This document shows, piece by piece, positions 8,425 through 18,149 of a stretch of 25,243 nucleotides of DNA; position 1 is the stretch's first letter; each line of letters starts with the position of its first letter. The DNA is from an uncultured Actinomycetes bacterium (GTDB lineage Bacteria; Actinomycetota; Actinomycetes; Nanopelagicales; Nanopelagicaceae), in contig CAIJOE010000023.1 in NCBI GenBank assembly GCA_903822245.1, forward strand, positions 1-25,243, written 5' to 3'. The notes beneath the pieces were generated by a model. It was given only the letters and a program-made list of their open reading frames with translations. It ran no database searches and had not been told where the DNA came from. The position numbers and the translations under genes are program-made.

Positions 8425-9512
8425 CGCTTGTCCAAAATATCGATTGCCATTTGTCCAATAATGGCATCTGCTGAACCGAATTTAGTATGGACCGGACGAG
8501 ACTTGACTGCATTCGATTTCGACATCAAATCATTTAAATTTGCTAATAACCACACTGAAGAGAATTGAACATTGCTACATAGCTGAGCTTTTCCAGAATC
8601 CACCAAATCTTGTGCATTCGCCTCTTGTTCACCATTCCCAATTGGCAGGGGCACAAGAAGGGCATAGCGATTTACAGTTTCTATTTCCGCACAAGTTACA
8701 GCGCCACTTCTTGAGATAACCAAGTCACATGCCGAGTACATCTCTGCCATGTTTTCAAGATAGCCAAGTGGCAAATATCCTGGAATCATTTTTGGAAGGG
8801 GGTTTGATCTCCCCACCGCGTGGATTAAATTAAAACCTCGACCAACTATCTCATTAACACTTTCTTCTATTGCTGAGTTTATTGAAGCTGCACCAAGTGA
8901 GCCGCCGAATACTAAAATTGTCTGTCGGCTTGAATCCAAGCCTAAAGTCTTGAATAACTCTTGTTTTGCAGCGGCAATCTGGTTTGAATCACGGGCGCCT
9001 ACTTCAATAATTTCCTTGCGAATTGGCATCCCAACCATGGTCGCATTCGACCACTTGCCACCGAGGTTTCTAGCTCCAGAAAAGGCAATAGTTAAGTGCT
9101 CGGTAAATCTGCTACCAAGTTTATTCGCCCAGCCAGGCTTTGCATTTGCCTCATGAATCAAAATTGGCACCCGCTTCAATCGGGCAGCAAGATAGATGGG
9201 CGGGCAAACATATCCACCAAATCCAATAACAAGATCAGCCCCTCGAAGAATTAGAAGTGATTGGAAGAAAGCGAGTTTGAATTTAAGTGGCCAGATAAGT
9301 GCCGCGCCACCCAATTTACGGGGCAGTGGAGCCTTAATAATTCTATTCAGTTTCAAGTTGCTCTTTGCGAGCAAATCAACTTCAACTCCACTATTTGTAC
9401 CGACAAACTCAACAACAAGACCCGCATTGTTCTCACTGAGCCACTTTCCTACCGCAATTGCTGGCTCCACATGACCGGCGGTTCCACCACCTACCAAAAT
9501 TATTCGCTTCAT
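8421..9512 (-). CDS. murG: Lipid II synthase MurG (GT28 glycosyltransferase)
   Basis: Transfers GlcNAc from UDP-GlcNAc to lipid I at the inner face of the membrane, yielding lipid II. The 363 residues show the two-lobed GT-B plan. The N-terminal glycine loop is GGGTAGHVEPA (8-18), the acceptor-side region contains GFGGYVCPP, and the linker region contains FGGSLGAASIN. The C-terminal donor site has SRSGAVTCAEIE followed by a GNGEQEANA stretch. Four-base ATGA overlaps join it to ftsW before and murC after. Confidence 0.97.
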   Translation of the reverse strand: MKRIILVGGGTAGHVEPAIAVGKWLSENNAGLVVEFVGTNSGVEVDLLAKSNLKLNRIIKAPLPRKLGGAALIWPLKFKLAFFQSLLILRGADLVIGFGGYVCPPIYLAARLKRVPILIHEANAKPGWANKLGSRFTEHLTIAFSGARNLGGKWSNATMVGMPIRKEIIEVGARDSNQIAAAKQELFKTLGLDSSRQTILVFGGSLGAASINSAIEESVNEIVGRGFNLIHAVGRSNPLPKMIPGYLPLGYLENMAEMYSACDLVISRSGAVTCAEIETVNRYALLVPLPIGNGEQEANAQDLVDSGKAQLCSNVQFSSVWLLANLNDLMSKSNAVKSRPVHTKFGSADAIIGQMAIDILDKR

Positions 9513-10693
9513 CTTCTTGCCTGCTTGCGTTCTTTCAAAAGCGCCTTGAGTTCTGGCTCGCGGCGAGCAACATTTAATACAAATCCAATAGCGATGAAAT
9601 TCGAGATTAAGGAAGACCCACCATATGAAATGAACGGCAAAGTGACGCCGATAACCGGTACTAATCCAACATCAGTAAGTAAGTTCACAAGTATTTGTAA
9701 TATCAACCAGCAACCAATCCCAGTAACTGCATATTTTGAGAAAGAATCCTTTGTTGCTATTGCGATTCTAAATATTGCAAAAATCAATACCGAGTAAAGA
9801 GCGATTACTGCGAAGGTCCCAAGTAGACCCATCTCTTCGCCAATCACAGAGAAAATAAAGTCCGTGTGAGCCTCAGAAAGGTTCGCCCATTTTTGCTTAC
9901 TAGCTCCGATACCAACTCCAAATACACCACCGCTAGCTAAGCTCATGAGGCTATGCGCCGGCTGCCATCCCGCAAATTTATATACTGAAGGAGCAAATGG
10001 GTCTAGTACTGCGCGAAATCTGCGAAGACGACTCGGTTGGGAAATAGCCAGAAATAACCCACTTGAAAGTGCAACTACAAAAACAGCTGAAATAGTCTTT
10101 AGATCAATTCCCGAGACAAAAAGCATTGCAATCGCAATACCAGCCACGATAGTTGCAGTACCCAAATCTTTTCCAACCAAAATCAATCCAAGGAACAATG
10201 CCGTGCCAGGGATGATTAGCCCGAACGCACTTGAACTACGTAACTTCTCGACTCGAACTTGATGCTTACAAAGTTGTAGAGAGATATAGAAAATGAGTGC
10301 TAATTTGGCAAATTCACTAGGTTGAATCAGGAAGGATCCAAAGCCAACCCAGTTCTTGTTTCCATTAATACTTTTTCCGATAAATATCGGGAGAAGTAGG
10401 GCTACCCCGCCGATGTAAATTGAAATTCTTGATGCAAAATCCCAGCCTTTGGGCTTTAACAAAGCACCATAGGTTGCAAGTAGCAAGCCGATAACCAAGA
10501 ATAGAAGTTGCCGAAGAAATATCCCATAAGCATTTCCATACTGCTCTAAAGAAGCAACTGAAGAAGCCGAGAGCACCATGATTAGGCCCAGACCTGCCAA
10601 TGCCAAGACGGTAGTCATGATCATAAAATATGAGGCCGTTGGCTTTTCTAGAAATGAACGATATTGATGCAATCCGGTTTTAGTTTTTGACAT
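9509..10693 (-). CDS. ftsW: Septal peptidoglycan glycosyltransferase FtsW (SEDS family)
   Basis: A 394-residue polytopic membrane protein that polymerises lipid II at the septum together with the transpeptidase FtsI. About nine or ten hydrophobic segments are visible. SEDS hallmarks include KNWVGFGSFLIQPSEFAKLALI in the middle, GKDLGTATI, the large extracytoplasmic loop with QPAHSLMSLASGGVFGVGIG, HTDFIFSVIGEEMG, and the C-terminal LPFISYGGSSL. The N-terminal tail is short. The ATG directly follows the murD stop (TAAATG) and the gene overlaps murG by four bases. Position within the mur genes favours FtsW over RodA. Confidence 0.96.
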   Translation of the reverse strand: MSKTKTGLHQYRSFLEKPTASYFMIMTTVLALAGLGLIMVLSASSVASLEQYGNAYGIFLRQLLFLVIGLLLATYGALLKPKGWDFASRISIYIGGVALLLPIFIGKSINGNKNWVGFGSFLIQPSEFAKLALIFYISLQLCKHQVRVEKLRSSSAFGLIIPGTALFLGLILVGKDLGTATIVAGIAIAMLFVSGIDLKTISAVFVVALSSGLFLAISQPSRLRRFRAVLDPFAPSVYKFAGWQPAHSLMSLASGGVFGVGIGASKQKWANLSEAHTDFIFSVIGEEMGLLGTFAVIALYSVLIFAIFRIAIATKDSFSKYAVTGIGCWLILQILVNLLTDVGLVPVIGVTLPFISYGGSSLISNFIAIGFVLNVARREPELKALLKERKQARR

Positions 10694-12064
10694 TTATTTG
10701 ACCAGCTTAATTACCGAATGTGCGAAACACTCACCACGTTGAGCATACGAAGTGAACTGATCCATAGATGCGCATGCAGGAGCTAGCAAGACCGTGTCAC
10801 CCTTTGCAGAAATCTCCATTGCTTTTGAAACTACAGCATCCATCAAATCCTGTGCGGTACCAACTTTTTCAAGTCGAAAAATCTGAACTTCTGGTGCGAA
10901 CTTTGATAAAGCAGACGCAATTAATTCACGATCCGTTCCAATCAAAATTGCAGCTTTTATACGCTTTGCCGATTTCTGTACTAGCGCATCCATCTTTGCG
11001 CCCTTGGCAAGGCCGCCAGCTATCCAAATATTCGAAGTGTGTGATCCGAGGGCAGCTAGTGCCGCATGGGGATTTGTTGCTTTTGAATCATTTACCCAAT
11101 TGATTCCATTCAATTCTTTTACAAGCTCTAGGCGATGATGGTCCAATTTAAAACTTGCTAGTCCCTCTTTAACCACTGGATGTGGCACACCTAGGGCAAG
11201 AGCAATACCTGCAGCTGCCATGGCATTTGCAACATTATGTGGAACCATTGGGTGAATATCAGAAAGTTCAGCAATAACCTCAGCTGATTCACTTGAAACT
11301 ACAAATGCGCGATCTACTAGTAATTCCTCAACTAATCCGATTTCACCTGATTGTGGAGTATCAAGCCCAAAGAAGACTTTTTTACCATTCCAAGAGGCAG
11401 TTCTAAGAACTATTTCAGGATCTGCTAGGTTTAAAACGGCACATTTTGTCTTATTTAATAACTTTAATTTTGCTTGTGCATAATTTGCAAAAGTCTCATG
11501 CCAATCAATATGGTCTTCAGCGATATTCAAAACAGAGATCGCCTCATAGGTTGGTAATTCACTCCAATCTATTTGGAAGGAAGAAAGCTCTAAAGCTAAA
11601 ATCTCATAATTTGATTTATCGACTACGGCAGAGATTGCGGGAAAACCCACATTCCCACAAGCCACTGCATTTACATTGGCACTTTTTAGAATATTTTCGA
11701 GCATTTGAACCGTGGTTGTCTTGCCATTTGTTCCAGTGATAGCCACCCACTTTTGGTTGGGAGCCAATTCCTCTTTTACTCGCCAAGCAAAATCTAATTC
11801 GCTTATTACCTGTGTACCTGTACTTTTTAGGACTCCAATAAACTCATGATCCTTGCGCCATCCGGGGGAAACTATCGCAATCTCATATTTAGAGCTCGAG
11901 CTAACTTCGCTAACTACTTGGAAACCTTCAATATTGGAGACTTTTTCATCCAAGAAGGAAACGGATTGAACTTTATCTTTAAGGAAATTCGCCACAGCCT
12001 TGCCACTCGTTCCAGCTCCTATAACTAATACATCTTTGGCCGCTAGTCCTGATAGGAACGACAT
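10694..12064 (-). CDS. murD: UDP-N-acetylmuramoylalanine--D-glutamate ligase MurD
   Basis: Adds D-glutamate to UDP-MurNAc-L-Ala. The ATG at 12064 gives 456 residues, overlaps the mraY stop by one base (TAATG) and starts directly before the UDP-binding motif VLVIGAGTSGKA; the longer reading from 12166 would only add mraY-overlapping residues. The ATP loop GTNGKTTTV is at 111-119, ELSSFQID and NIAEDHIDWH follow, and NDSKATNPHAALAAL marks the C-terminal amino-acid-binding domain. The C-terminus LLAPACASMDQF is MurD-specific. Confidence 0.96.
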   Translation of the reverse strand: MSFLSGLAAKDVLVIGAGTSGKAVANFLKDKVQSVSFLDEKVSNIEGFQVVSEVSSSSKYEIAIVSPGWRKDHEFIGVLKSTGTQVISELDFAWRVKEELAPNQKWVAITGTNGKTTTVQMLENILKSANVNAVACGNVGFPAISAVVDKSNYEILALELSSFQIDWSELPTYEAISVLNIAEDHIDWHETFANYAQAKLKLLNKTKCAVLNLADPEIVLRTASWNGKKVFFGLDTPQSGEIGLVEELLVDRAFVVSSESAEVIAELSDIHPMVPHNVANAMAAAGIALALGVPHPVVKEGLASFKLDHHRLELVKELNGINWVNDSKATNPHAALAALGSHTSNIWIAGGLAKGAKMDALVQKSAKRIKAAILIGTDRELIASALSKFAPEVQIFRLEKVGTAQDLMDAVVSKAMEISAKGDTVLLAPACASMDQFTSYAQRGECFAHSVIKLVK

Positions 12065-13125
12065 TATTGTGAAACGACCCATTGGCCATAGAACAAGCCA
12101 AGCCCTGCTGCCACGCTTAGCCCAGCAATAATCCAAAAACGTATAACTATGGTTACTTCGCCCCAACCCATCAACTCAAAATGGTGTTGTAACGGTGCCA
12201 TCTTAAAAACTCGCTTGCCCCCAGAAAGTTTGAAGTAACCTGTTTGAATAATGACGGACAAGGTAATAATCACGAACAAACCACCAAGTAATGCAAGGAG
12301 CATTTCCGTACGAAGAACTATCGCCATTCCAGAAACGGCGCCTCCAAGTGCAAGAGAGCCAACATCACCCATAAAGATTCGGGCCGGCGAAGCGTTCCAC
12401 CAAAGAAATCCTGCACATGCTCCGGCAAGACAAGCTGCAAGAACCGCCATATCCAATGGGTCTCTAACTTCATAACATTGTGGAACTAAGGCTAGTGCGC
12501 AACTTTGTTTGAATTCCCAAACGCCGATCATAATAAACGCTAGGAAGGCAAGAATTGCAGCACCAGATGCAAGACCATCTAATCCATCAGTCAAGTTGAC
12601 GCCATTGCTAGTTCCAAGAACCAAGAAAACAATCCATATGAGAACTAGTACCAATCCTAAAGCAATTCCCGTTTCTCTAACAGTTGAAAGATGGGTAGAG
12701 ATTGGTGTTAGGCCATAGGTATCTTTGAAATGTAGCCCGGCAAATCCAAATCCAATTGCCATGATTGCTTGCCCAATTAGTTTTTGTTTAGCTCGTAATC
12801 CAAGAGACTGCTTCTTTGAAATCTTCAACCAGTCATCTAATAGCCCTACAAATCCAAGTCCAGCCATCAGTCCTAATACAAGTAGGGCGGAAACGCTAAC
12901 ACCGACCCCAGTCACCAGATGACTTACAAAGTAGGCGATAAAACTTGAAAGAATCAAAACAATGCCACCCATTGTTGGCGTTCCACTCTTTACATGATGG
13001 GTTTGTGGACCATCATCGCGAATCATTTGTCCAATACCTTTGCGAGCCAGAGCTCTAATTAGCATTGGAGTAAAAAGAAAACTCAGAAGTGTAGAGAGCG
13101 ATCCGCCAAGAATTATCCCCTTCAT
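12064..13125 (-). CDS. mraY: Phospho-MurNAc-pentapeptide transferase MraY
   Basis: Transfers phospho-MurNAc-pentapeptide to undecaprenyl phosphate, making lipid I. The protein has 353 residues and about ten membrane segments. Family motifs are HHVKSGTPTMGG near the N-terminus, the Mg-binding LLDDWLK, NGVNLTDGLDGLASG, the loop FMGDVGSLALGG, and the C-terminal MAPLQHHFELMGW histidine motif. The ATG overlaps the murF stop by four bases and the stop overlaps the murD ATG by one. Confidence 0.98.
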   Translation of the reverse strand: MKGIILGGSLSTLLSFLFTPMLIRALARKGIGQMIRDDGPQTHHVKSGTPTMGGIVLILSSFIAYFVSHLVTGVGVSVSALLVLGLMAGLGFVGLLDDWLKISKKQSLGLRAKQKLIGQAIMAIGFGFAGLHFKDTYGLTPISTHLSTVRETGIALGLVLVLIWIVFLVLGTSNGVNLTDGLDGLASGAAILAFLAFIMIGVWEFKQSCALALVPQCYEVRDPLDMAVLAACLAGACAGFLWWNASPARIFMGDVGSLALGGAVSGMAIVLRTEMLLALLGGLFVIITLSVIIQTGYFKLSGGKRVFKMAPLQHHFELMGWGEVTIVIRFWIIAGLSVAAGLGLFYGQWVVSQ

Positions 13126-14513
13126 TTGGCCAACGCCTCCCAGCCAAGAACTATTTCATCAACCAGAAGATTAAATTCTTCAGCTCTTGATGCTTTAACT
13201 AAAACAACATCCCCTTTGGCAAAATTAGGAATCATTGATAGCGCGGCTTCGCGATTTGGGAAGAAATGCAATTGTGACTCCCCTTCACTTATCTCTTCAG
13301 CCGCAAGGTCTGAGACAAATTCCTTGGTGCCGATACTTACGATTTGATCAATCCCGATCTCAGTGGCAAGTCTGCCAATGGCCTGATGTTCGGCCTCAGA
13401 TGACGCGCCGAGTTCATGCATCTTCCCTAAAAATACCCAACTTACTCCGCCCCGCTCCTGGGCAATTAGTGCCAAGGTGCGCAAAGCCGCCGCCATACTT
13501 TCAGGGTTAGCGTTGTATGAATCATTAATAATTAATAACTCGTTTTTCTCGATCATTTCCATTCGCCACTTACTTGAAACTTCGGCGGTTGAAAGAGCTG
13601 CTGCAATCGATTCAAGCGGTATTCCAAGAGCTGTAGATACTGCAGCTGCGCCAAGTGCGTTTGCGATCTGATGAAGCCCAAGTAATTGCAAACTTACTGG
13701 AGTGCGACCTTCAGGTGTAACTAAGTCAAAATGTGCCCGGCCTTCTCGAACCTCTATATCTGCTGCCCGAACTTTGCAGGCGCTTGTTTCACCAAAAGAG
13801 ATGACTTTCAAATTCAATCCGTCAGCCATCTTCGGGGTGAATTCGTCGTAACTTCCAAGTACAGCAATACCTTCAATTCCAAGTCCCCTAATCAATTCTG
13901 ATTTAGTTTTTGCAATTACCTCTCTGGAACCAAACTCCCCCAGATGCGCTTTTCCAACAGACAAAACTAGACCAACATTAGGCTTGGCAATCTCACTTAG
14001 GTATGCGATATCTCCTTCATGGCGTGCACCCATTTCTACAATGCAGTACTTGGTTTCCTCGGTACAACGCAGAATCAATAGTGGGACACCTAATTCATTG
14101 TTGAGTGATTCTTCAGGTGAGACAACCTGACCATAGGTACTAAGAATATGACCGAGCAAATCTTTAGTTGTGGTCTTTCCTTGCGATCCGGTGATTCCTA
14201 TGGTGGTGAGAGATTTCAAGCGTTTGCGTACTTCCCTAGCTAGAGTAGCTAATGCTTCCTGCACATCCTGAACAAGAATTGCTTCGCAATCAACTCTTTT
14301 ACTGACCAAGGCAAACTCGGCACCATTCTTCATTGCAGCCTCTACAAAATCATGTCCATTTAGATTCTCGCCAACAAAAGCAGCAAAGAAAGTTCCTTTT
14401 CTAGCCTTTCGTGAATCAATTACCGGAAATGCAGAAGTCGAAGTATCGGGGGCAAGATTTAGAAGCTCACCATTTACAATCTTTGCAATTTCTCCAAACG
14501 TAATTGGAATCAT
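13122..14513 (-). CDS. murF: UDP-N-acetylmuramoyl-tripeptide--D-alanyl-D-alanine ligase MurF
   Basis: Adds the D-Ala-D-Ala dipeptide to complete the pentapeptide precursor. The 463 residues show the three-domain Mur ligase plan: an N-terminal domain starting MIPITFGEIAKIVNG, the ATP loop GSQGKTTTKD at 109-118, the EMGARHEGDIAYL motif that is typical of MurF, and INDSYNANPESMAAAL at the start of the C-terminal domain. No ddl gene lies in this window, so D-Ala-D-Ala must come from an unlinked locus. Four-base overlaps join it to murE and mraY. Confidence 0.96.
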   Translation of the reverse strand: MIPITFGEIAKIVNGELLNLAPDTSTSAFPVIDSRKARKGTFFAAFVGENLNGHDFVEAAMKNGAEFALVSKRVDCEAILVQDVQEALATLAREVRKRLKSLTTIGITGSQGKTTTKDLLGHILSTYGQVVSPEESLNNELGVPLLILRCTEETKYCIVEMGARHEGDIAYLSEIAKPNVGLVLSVGKAHLGEFGSREVIAKTKSELIRGLGIEGIAVLGSYDEFTPKMADGLNLKVISFGETSACKVRAADIEVREGRAHFDLVTPEGRTPVSLQLLGLHQIANALGAAAVSTALGIPLESIAAALSTAEVSSKWRMEMIEKNELLIINDSYNANPESMAAALRTLALIAQERGGVSWVFLGKMHELGASSEAEHQAIGRLATEIGIDQIVSIGTKEFVSDLAAEEISEGESQLHFFPNREAALSMIPNFAKGDVVLVKASRAEEFNLLVDEIVLGWEALAK

Positions 14514-15991
14514 GTGAGTTCCTCGATAGCTCGTGCAAGCTCTAAGCGATCATCAAAGGCTGTCTTAACACCATTTATCTCTTGCCCGCTTTCATGGCCT
14601 TTGCCTAGCAGAACAACGCAATCCCCAGCTTTTGCTTGAGTAACAGCCAGAGCAATTGCTTCTCTTCGATCAATAACTACAGATCCTTTTTCGTTTAGCT
14701 CTAATCCAGCGGTCATCTCATTCAAGATCGTTTGTGGGTTTTCACTTCTCGGATTATCACTTGTAAAAATAGCAACATCACTTCCGGATAGAAGTGCCTT
14801 TCCCATTACTGGGCGCTTGGTCCGATCACGATCCCCGCCACATCCCAGGACTGCAATCAATCTACCTGAGACTGATTTCTTCAAAGTTGTAAGGGTCCGT
14901 TCAACCGCATCCGGTGTGTGGGCATAATCAACTAGGGCTAAGAAATCTTGGCCCAGTTCTACTTTTTCAAGTCTTCCAGGAGCACCTACTAAATACTTCA
15001 AACTATTTCCGATTACTAGCGGATCTATTTCTCCCTCTGAAGCCATTGCAACTGCCATTAAGGCATTATCAAGATTGTGCTCGCCGATTAAGTTTAAGCA
15101 ACCTTCAATTAGTACCCCACCGGTACCTCGAATCGCGACTTCAAATCCTCCTACAACCGGCTCCATCCGCTCGTAGTGCCACTGTGCCTTAGAGTTTAAT
15201 CGGCTTATCGAAATCATTTGAATTTGGTTACTTGTGAATAGTTTTTCACCATATTGATCGTCAATATTTACAAATCCCAAATCTGAAAATTCGGTGCTGA
15301 ATAATTTAGCCTTGGTCTCAAAGTATTTATCCATCGATCCGTGAAAATCAAGGTGGTCTTGCGTTAAATTTGTAAAAGCGACCATTTTGAATCGAATTCC
15401 TAAAACTCTTGCCACTGCAAGGCCATGACTACTAACTTCCATAACAACACTTTCTAAATGGCGCTCTTTTAGGGTGGCAAATACTGCTTGCAACTCAGGG
15501 GCCTCTGGTGTGGTGTGAGTAGTTGGCAAGATCTCGCTACCAATTTCTATTCCTACCGTTCCAATAAGACCTGTTTCTTTTCCAGCATATTTCCAAACTT
15601 GATTGAGCAGTGAGGCCGTTGTCGTCTTACCATTTGTCCCAGTAATTCCGATAACACCCAAGTTTTGGCTCGGGCTGTCATAAAACCAGCTGCATAGGGG
15701 GCCTAAAAATGCCCGAACTTGCTCCATCTCCAAGATTGGGAGTTTGGAGCCAATTATTGTGGCTCCAGCGCTATCAGTAAGAACTGCTACCGCTCCGGAA
15801 TTAATCGCATCATCAATGAAATTAGCACCATGAAATTTCGTACCAGGTAATGCGACAAATAGATCTCCAGCCAATATATTTTTGGAGTTAGCAGTTATTC
15901 CTGAGAATATTATTTCGTTATCGCAGGAAACCCCTAAAAAATTTGCAGCTTGCGTCAATGATTTCGAAAACTCCGAAATTGGACGAATCAT
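14510..15991 (-). CDS. murE: UDP-MurNAc-tripeptide synthetase MurE (predicted meso-diaminopimelate-adding)
   Basis: Adds the third stem-peptide residue to UDP-MurNAc-L-Ala-D-Glu. The 493 residues contain the ATP loop GTNGKTTTAS at 118-127, the TTPEAPELQ and VMEVSSHGLA motifs, and FTNLTQDHLDFHGSMDKYF. The specificity motif DNPR at 412-415 predicts meso-diaminopimelate rather than lysine, as in most actinobacteria. The C-terminal GKGHESGQEI is typical. The gene overlaps ftsI and murF by four bases each. Confidence 0.96.
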   Translation of the reverse strand: MIRPISEFSKSLTQAANFLGVSCDNEIIFSGITANSKNILAGDLFVALPGTKFHGANFIDDAINSGAVAVLTDSAGATIIGSKLPILEMEQVRAFLGPLCSWFYDSPSQNLGVIGITGTNGKTTTASLLNQVWKYAGKETGLIGTVGIEIGSEILPTTHTTPEAPELQAVFATLKERHLESVVMEVSSHGLAVARVLGIRFKMVAFTNLTQDHLDFHGSMDKYFETKAKLFSTEFSDLGFVNIDDQYGEKLFTSNQIQMISISRLNSKAQWHYERMEPVVGGFEVAIRGTGGVLIEGCLNLIGEHNLDNALMAVAMASEGEIDPLVIGNSLKYLVGAPGRLEKVELGQDFLALVDYAHTPDAVERTLTTLKKSVSGRLIAVLGCGGDRDRTKRPVMGKALLSGSDVAIFTSDNPRSENPQTILNEMTAGLELNEKGSVVIDRREAIALAVTQAKAGDCVVLLGKGHESGQEINGVKTAFDDRLELARAIEELT

Positions 15992-17781
15992 TGGCTTAGG
16001 GTTACTTTCTTGAGTTCAGCTTCAGTTAGTGGGTAAATATCCTTGCGAGGATTCGTAGGTGCCACGTGCTTTGCCTGTAATACAAAACTCATAACCTGCT
16101 TAAATACTGGGCCACCAAGTGATCCACCCCAGTGAAGTCCTTGTGGCTCTTGAATCGTTACGCTAACAACATATTTTGGTGTGTCAGCAGGCGCAAAGCC
16201 GATAAAGGATGCGGTGTAACCACTGTAACAAGAGCAGTTATCGTTATATCTCATGGCCGTACCAGTCTTGCCTGCTACTCGGTAGCCTGGAATAGCGGCA
16301 GCTGGCGCAGTACCGTTATTCGAAACGACGCTCTCTAACATTAATCGAACTTTTGAAGCTGTATCAGCGCTAACAACGCGCTCAGTCTTTTGCCCTTTAG
16401 CAGGTGAATAATGGCCCGTACTATCGGTAGTTCCAGCGACAACAGTTGGGGTAACGCGCACGCCATCATTTGCAATCGTTGCAAAAACACTCGTGGCTTG
16501 CAGAGCCGTTACCGAATATCCCTGCCCAAATGCAATTGTTGGTTCAGAAGTATCAGACCAATCTTTTACTGGGTGCAAAATTCCTGCAGACTCTCCTGGG
16601 AGGTGAGAGCCAGTATTTTGTCCAATACCAAACTTTGTTAAGTAGTTATAAAGGGAATCTTTACCCAGTTGTTGTCCAATTTGGATCGCTCCAGTATTAC
16701 TTGAAACAGCTAATAATCCCGTAGTTGTTAATCTCTGGGTTGCGTGGTGTTCGTGATCATGAAATGTAGTTCCGCCGGCCTTATATGCATAAGGAATCGT
16801 ATATACCGATGTAGGAGTCAACTTCTTCTCTTCCAAGGCCGCTGACACTGTCATAACTTTTCCAGTTGAACCAGGTTCGTAAATATCCTGAACGGCTGGA
16901 TTTCTAATACTTACCAAGCTAATAGTTTTTGAATTCGCAGGATCAAAGGTCGGTGCGCTTGCTTGAGCCAAAATTGCGCCAGTCTTTGGATCCATAACAA
17001 TTACAGTTCCAGATTTAGCATTTGCTGCTTTAACCGCTTTGCTTATTGCATCCTGAGCGACCCATTGAATATCTCTATCGATCGTGAGCCTTACTGCGGT
17101 TCCTGGTTTAGCATCTACGCGAATTTGAGCAGATCCCGGGATTACAGTTCCAGCACCATTTTCATAAACATATTGGCCATTTACTCCAGCCAAGGTTTTT
17201 TCCATACTACTTTCAATTCCACTTGCGCCTAAGCCGGCATCATTTGTAAAACCAATTAATGAGGCAGAGAGCTTGCCGGTTGGGTACTCCCGTATATAGC
17301 CACGCTCTGAAAAGAATCCAACAATTCGCTTGGCTAGGCCACCCTTTTGCTTTAAAACAACTTTGTTATAACCGGCAAGTGAATCTTGCAATCTAATCCA
17401 GGTTTCTGGTGTCGCATTTTTAACAATAGTTTTATACATCAACTTACCCGTATATAGCGCCTCTAGTTCTGCGGTACTCATCCCTAGGATTGGTGAAGTA
17501 ATTTCCGCGGCCTTAACTGGATCTGTAATTTGTGTTTGATCCACCACAATGTTTACCGCTGCAACACTACGGGCAAGCTCAACACCATTTACATCTGAAA
17601 TCAATCCTCTAGGAGCAAGTAAAACTGAAGTATTTCTCAATTCACTTGCAGCTTTGGCGCTGATTGTTCCGGCCCGGACCACCTGAACAGAAAACAGTTG
17701 ACAAATAATAATTGCAAATGCCAGTCCGGTAATAACCATAACGGCGCGGATTCGAGAATGAACTATGGCGTGGTGACTCAT
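15988..17781 (-). CDS. ftsI: Septal transpeptidase FtsI (penicillin-binding protein, class B)
   Basis: Crosslinks septal peptidoglycan outside the membrane as partner of FtsW. The 597 residues begin with a short basic tail and a membrane anchor at about 12-33. A PBP dimerisation region follows, then the transpeptidase domain with the active-site motifs STGK at 305-308, SSN at 360-362 and KTG at 505-507. No PASTA repeats follow the catalytic domain. A Cys-x-Cys pair (Cys516 and Cys518) sits just after KTG. The ATG overlaps the ftsL stop and the TGA overlaps the murE start. Catalytic motifs are complete, so it should be active and beta-lactam sensitive in principle. Confidence 0.96.
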   Translation of the reverse strand: MSHHAIVHSRIRAVMVITGLAFAIIICQLFSVQVVRAGTISAKAASELRNTSVLLAPRGLISDVNGVELARSVAAVNIVVDQTQITDPVKAAEITSPILGMSTAELEALYTGKLMYKTIVKNATPETWIRLQDSLAGYNKVVLKQKGGLAKRIVGFFSERGYIREYPTGKLSASLIGFTNDAGLGASGIESSMEKTLAGVNGQYVYENGAGTVIPGSAQIRVDAKPGTAVRLTIDRDIQWVAQDAISKAVKAANAKSGTVIVMDPKTGAILAQASAPTFDPANSKTISLVSIRNPAVQDIYEPGSTGKVMTVSAALEEKKLTPTSVYTIPYAYKAGGTTFHDHEHHATQRLTTTGLLAVSSNTGAIQIGQQLGKDSLYNYLTKFGIGQNTGSHLPGESAGILHPVKDWSDTSEPTIAFGQGYSVTALQATSVFATIANDGVRVTPTVVAGTTDSTGHYSPAKGQKTERVVSADTASKVRLMLESVVSNNGTAPAAAIPGYRVAGKTGTAMRYNDNCSCYSGYTASFIGFAPADTPKYVVSVTIQEPQGLHWGGSLGGPVFKQVMSFVLQAKHVAPTNPRKDIYPLTEAELKKVTLSQ

Positions 17782-18149
17782 GGCTTTACCGCCAAATCAA
17801 TGTACTTAATATCCTGTGCGGGAATCATCCCTAATTTATGTGCTGACACAGCTAACTTATCGGGCGAACCTTGAGCATTGACCTCTCGAAGAGTTGCATC
17901 CCTCTGGTCGAGTGCAATGTTTCGCTCATGCTTTAGACGTTGCAGCTCAAAGGCATCTTGAGTCATTAGAAGATTTAGTGTGGCTATGACTAATAGATCA
18001 ATTGTGACAACAATGCCTAGAAGAAGTTGGAATTTGCGAGTATTTAACTTCTCTTGAGTATTTATATTTCCAAGCCCTGGCACTAGGCCAACAAGTGCTC
18101 GCTTTGCTCTTGGTACATTGATTACCGGTATTAGTGTTGTGATCGCCAT
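17778..18149 (-). CDS. ftsL: FtsL-like septum protein
   Basis: A 123-residue protein with a basic cytoplasmic segment (1-38), one membrane helix at about 40-62, and a charged, coiled-coil-prone stretch at about 64-93 (FELQRLKHERNIALDQRDATLREV). The conserved tail has the pattern KLGMIPAQDIKYIDL. The plan and the tail fit FtsL/DivIC-type divisome proteins that bridge FtsQ and FtsWI. Sequence alone is weak because this family diverges fast; the position between rsmH and ftsI decides the call. The ATG overlaps the rsmH stop by one base. Confidence 0.85.
   Translation of the reverse strand: MAITTLIPVINVPRAKRALVGLVPGLGNINTQEKLNTRKFQLLLGIVVTIDLLVIATLNLLMTQDAFELQRLKHERNIALDQRDATLREVNAQGSPDKLAVSAHKLGMIPAQDIKYIDLAVKP

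Noticed and set aside
9261..9797. 178-codon open frame on the + strand, antisense to murG and ftsW.
   Set aside because: It lies wholly opposite two well-supported conserved genes, and its product shows no recognisable motif or start signal.
12065..12166. N-terminal extension of murD from an upstream ATG.
   Set aside because: It would overlap mraY by about 100 bases and add 34 residues with no family match; the TAATG junction gives a proper start.
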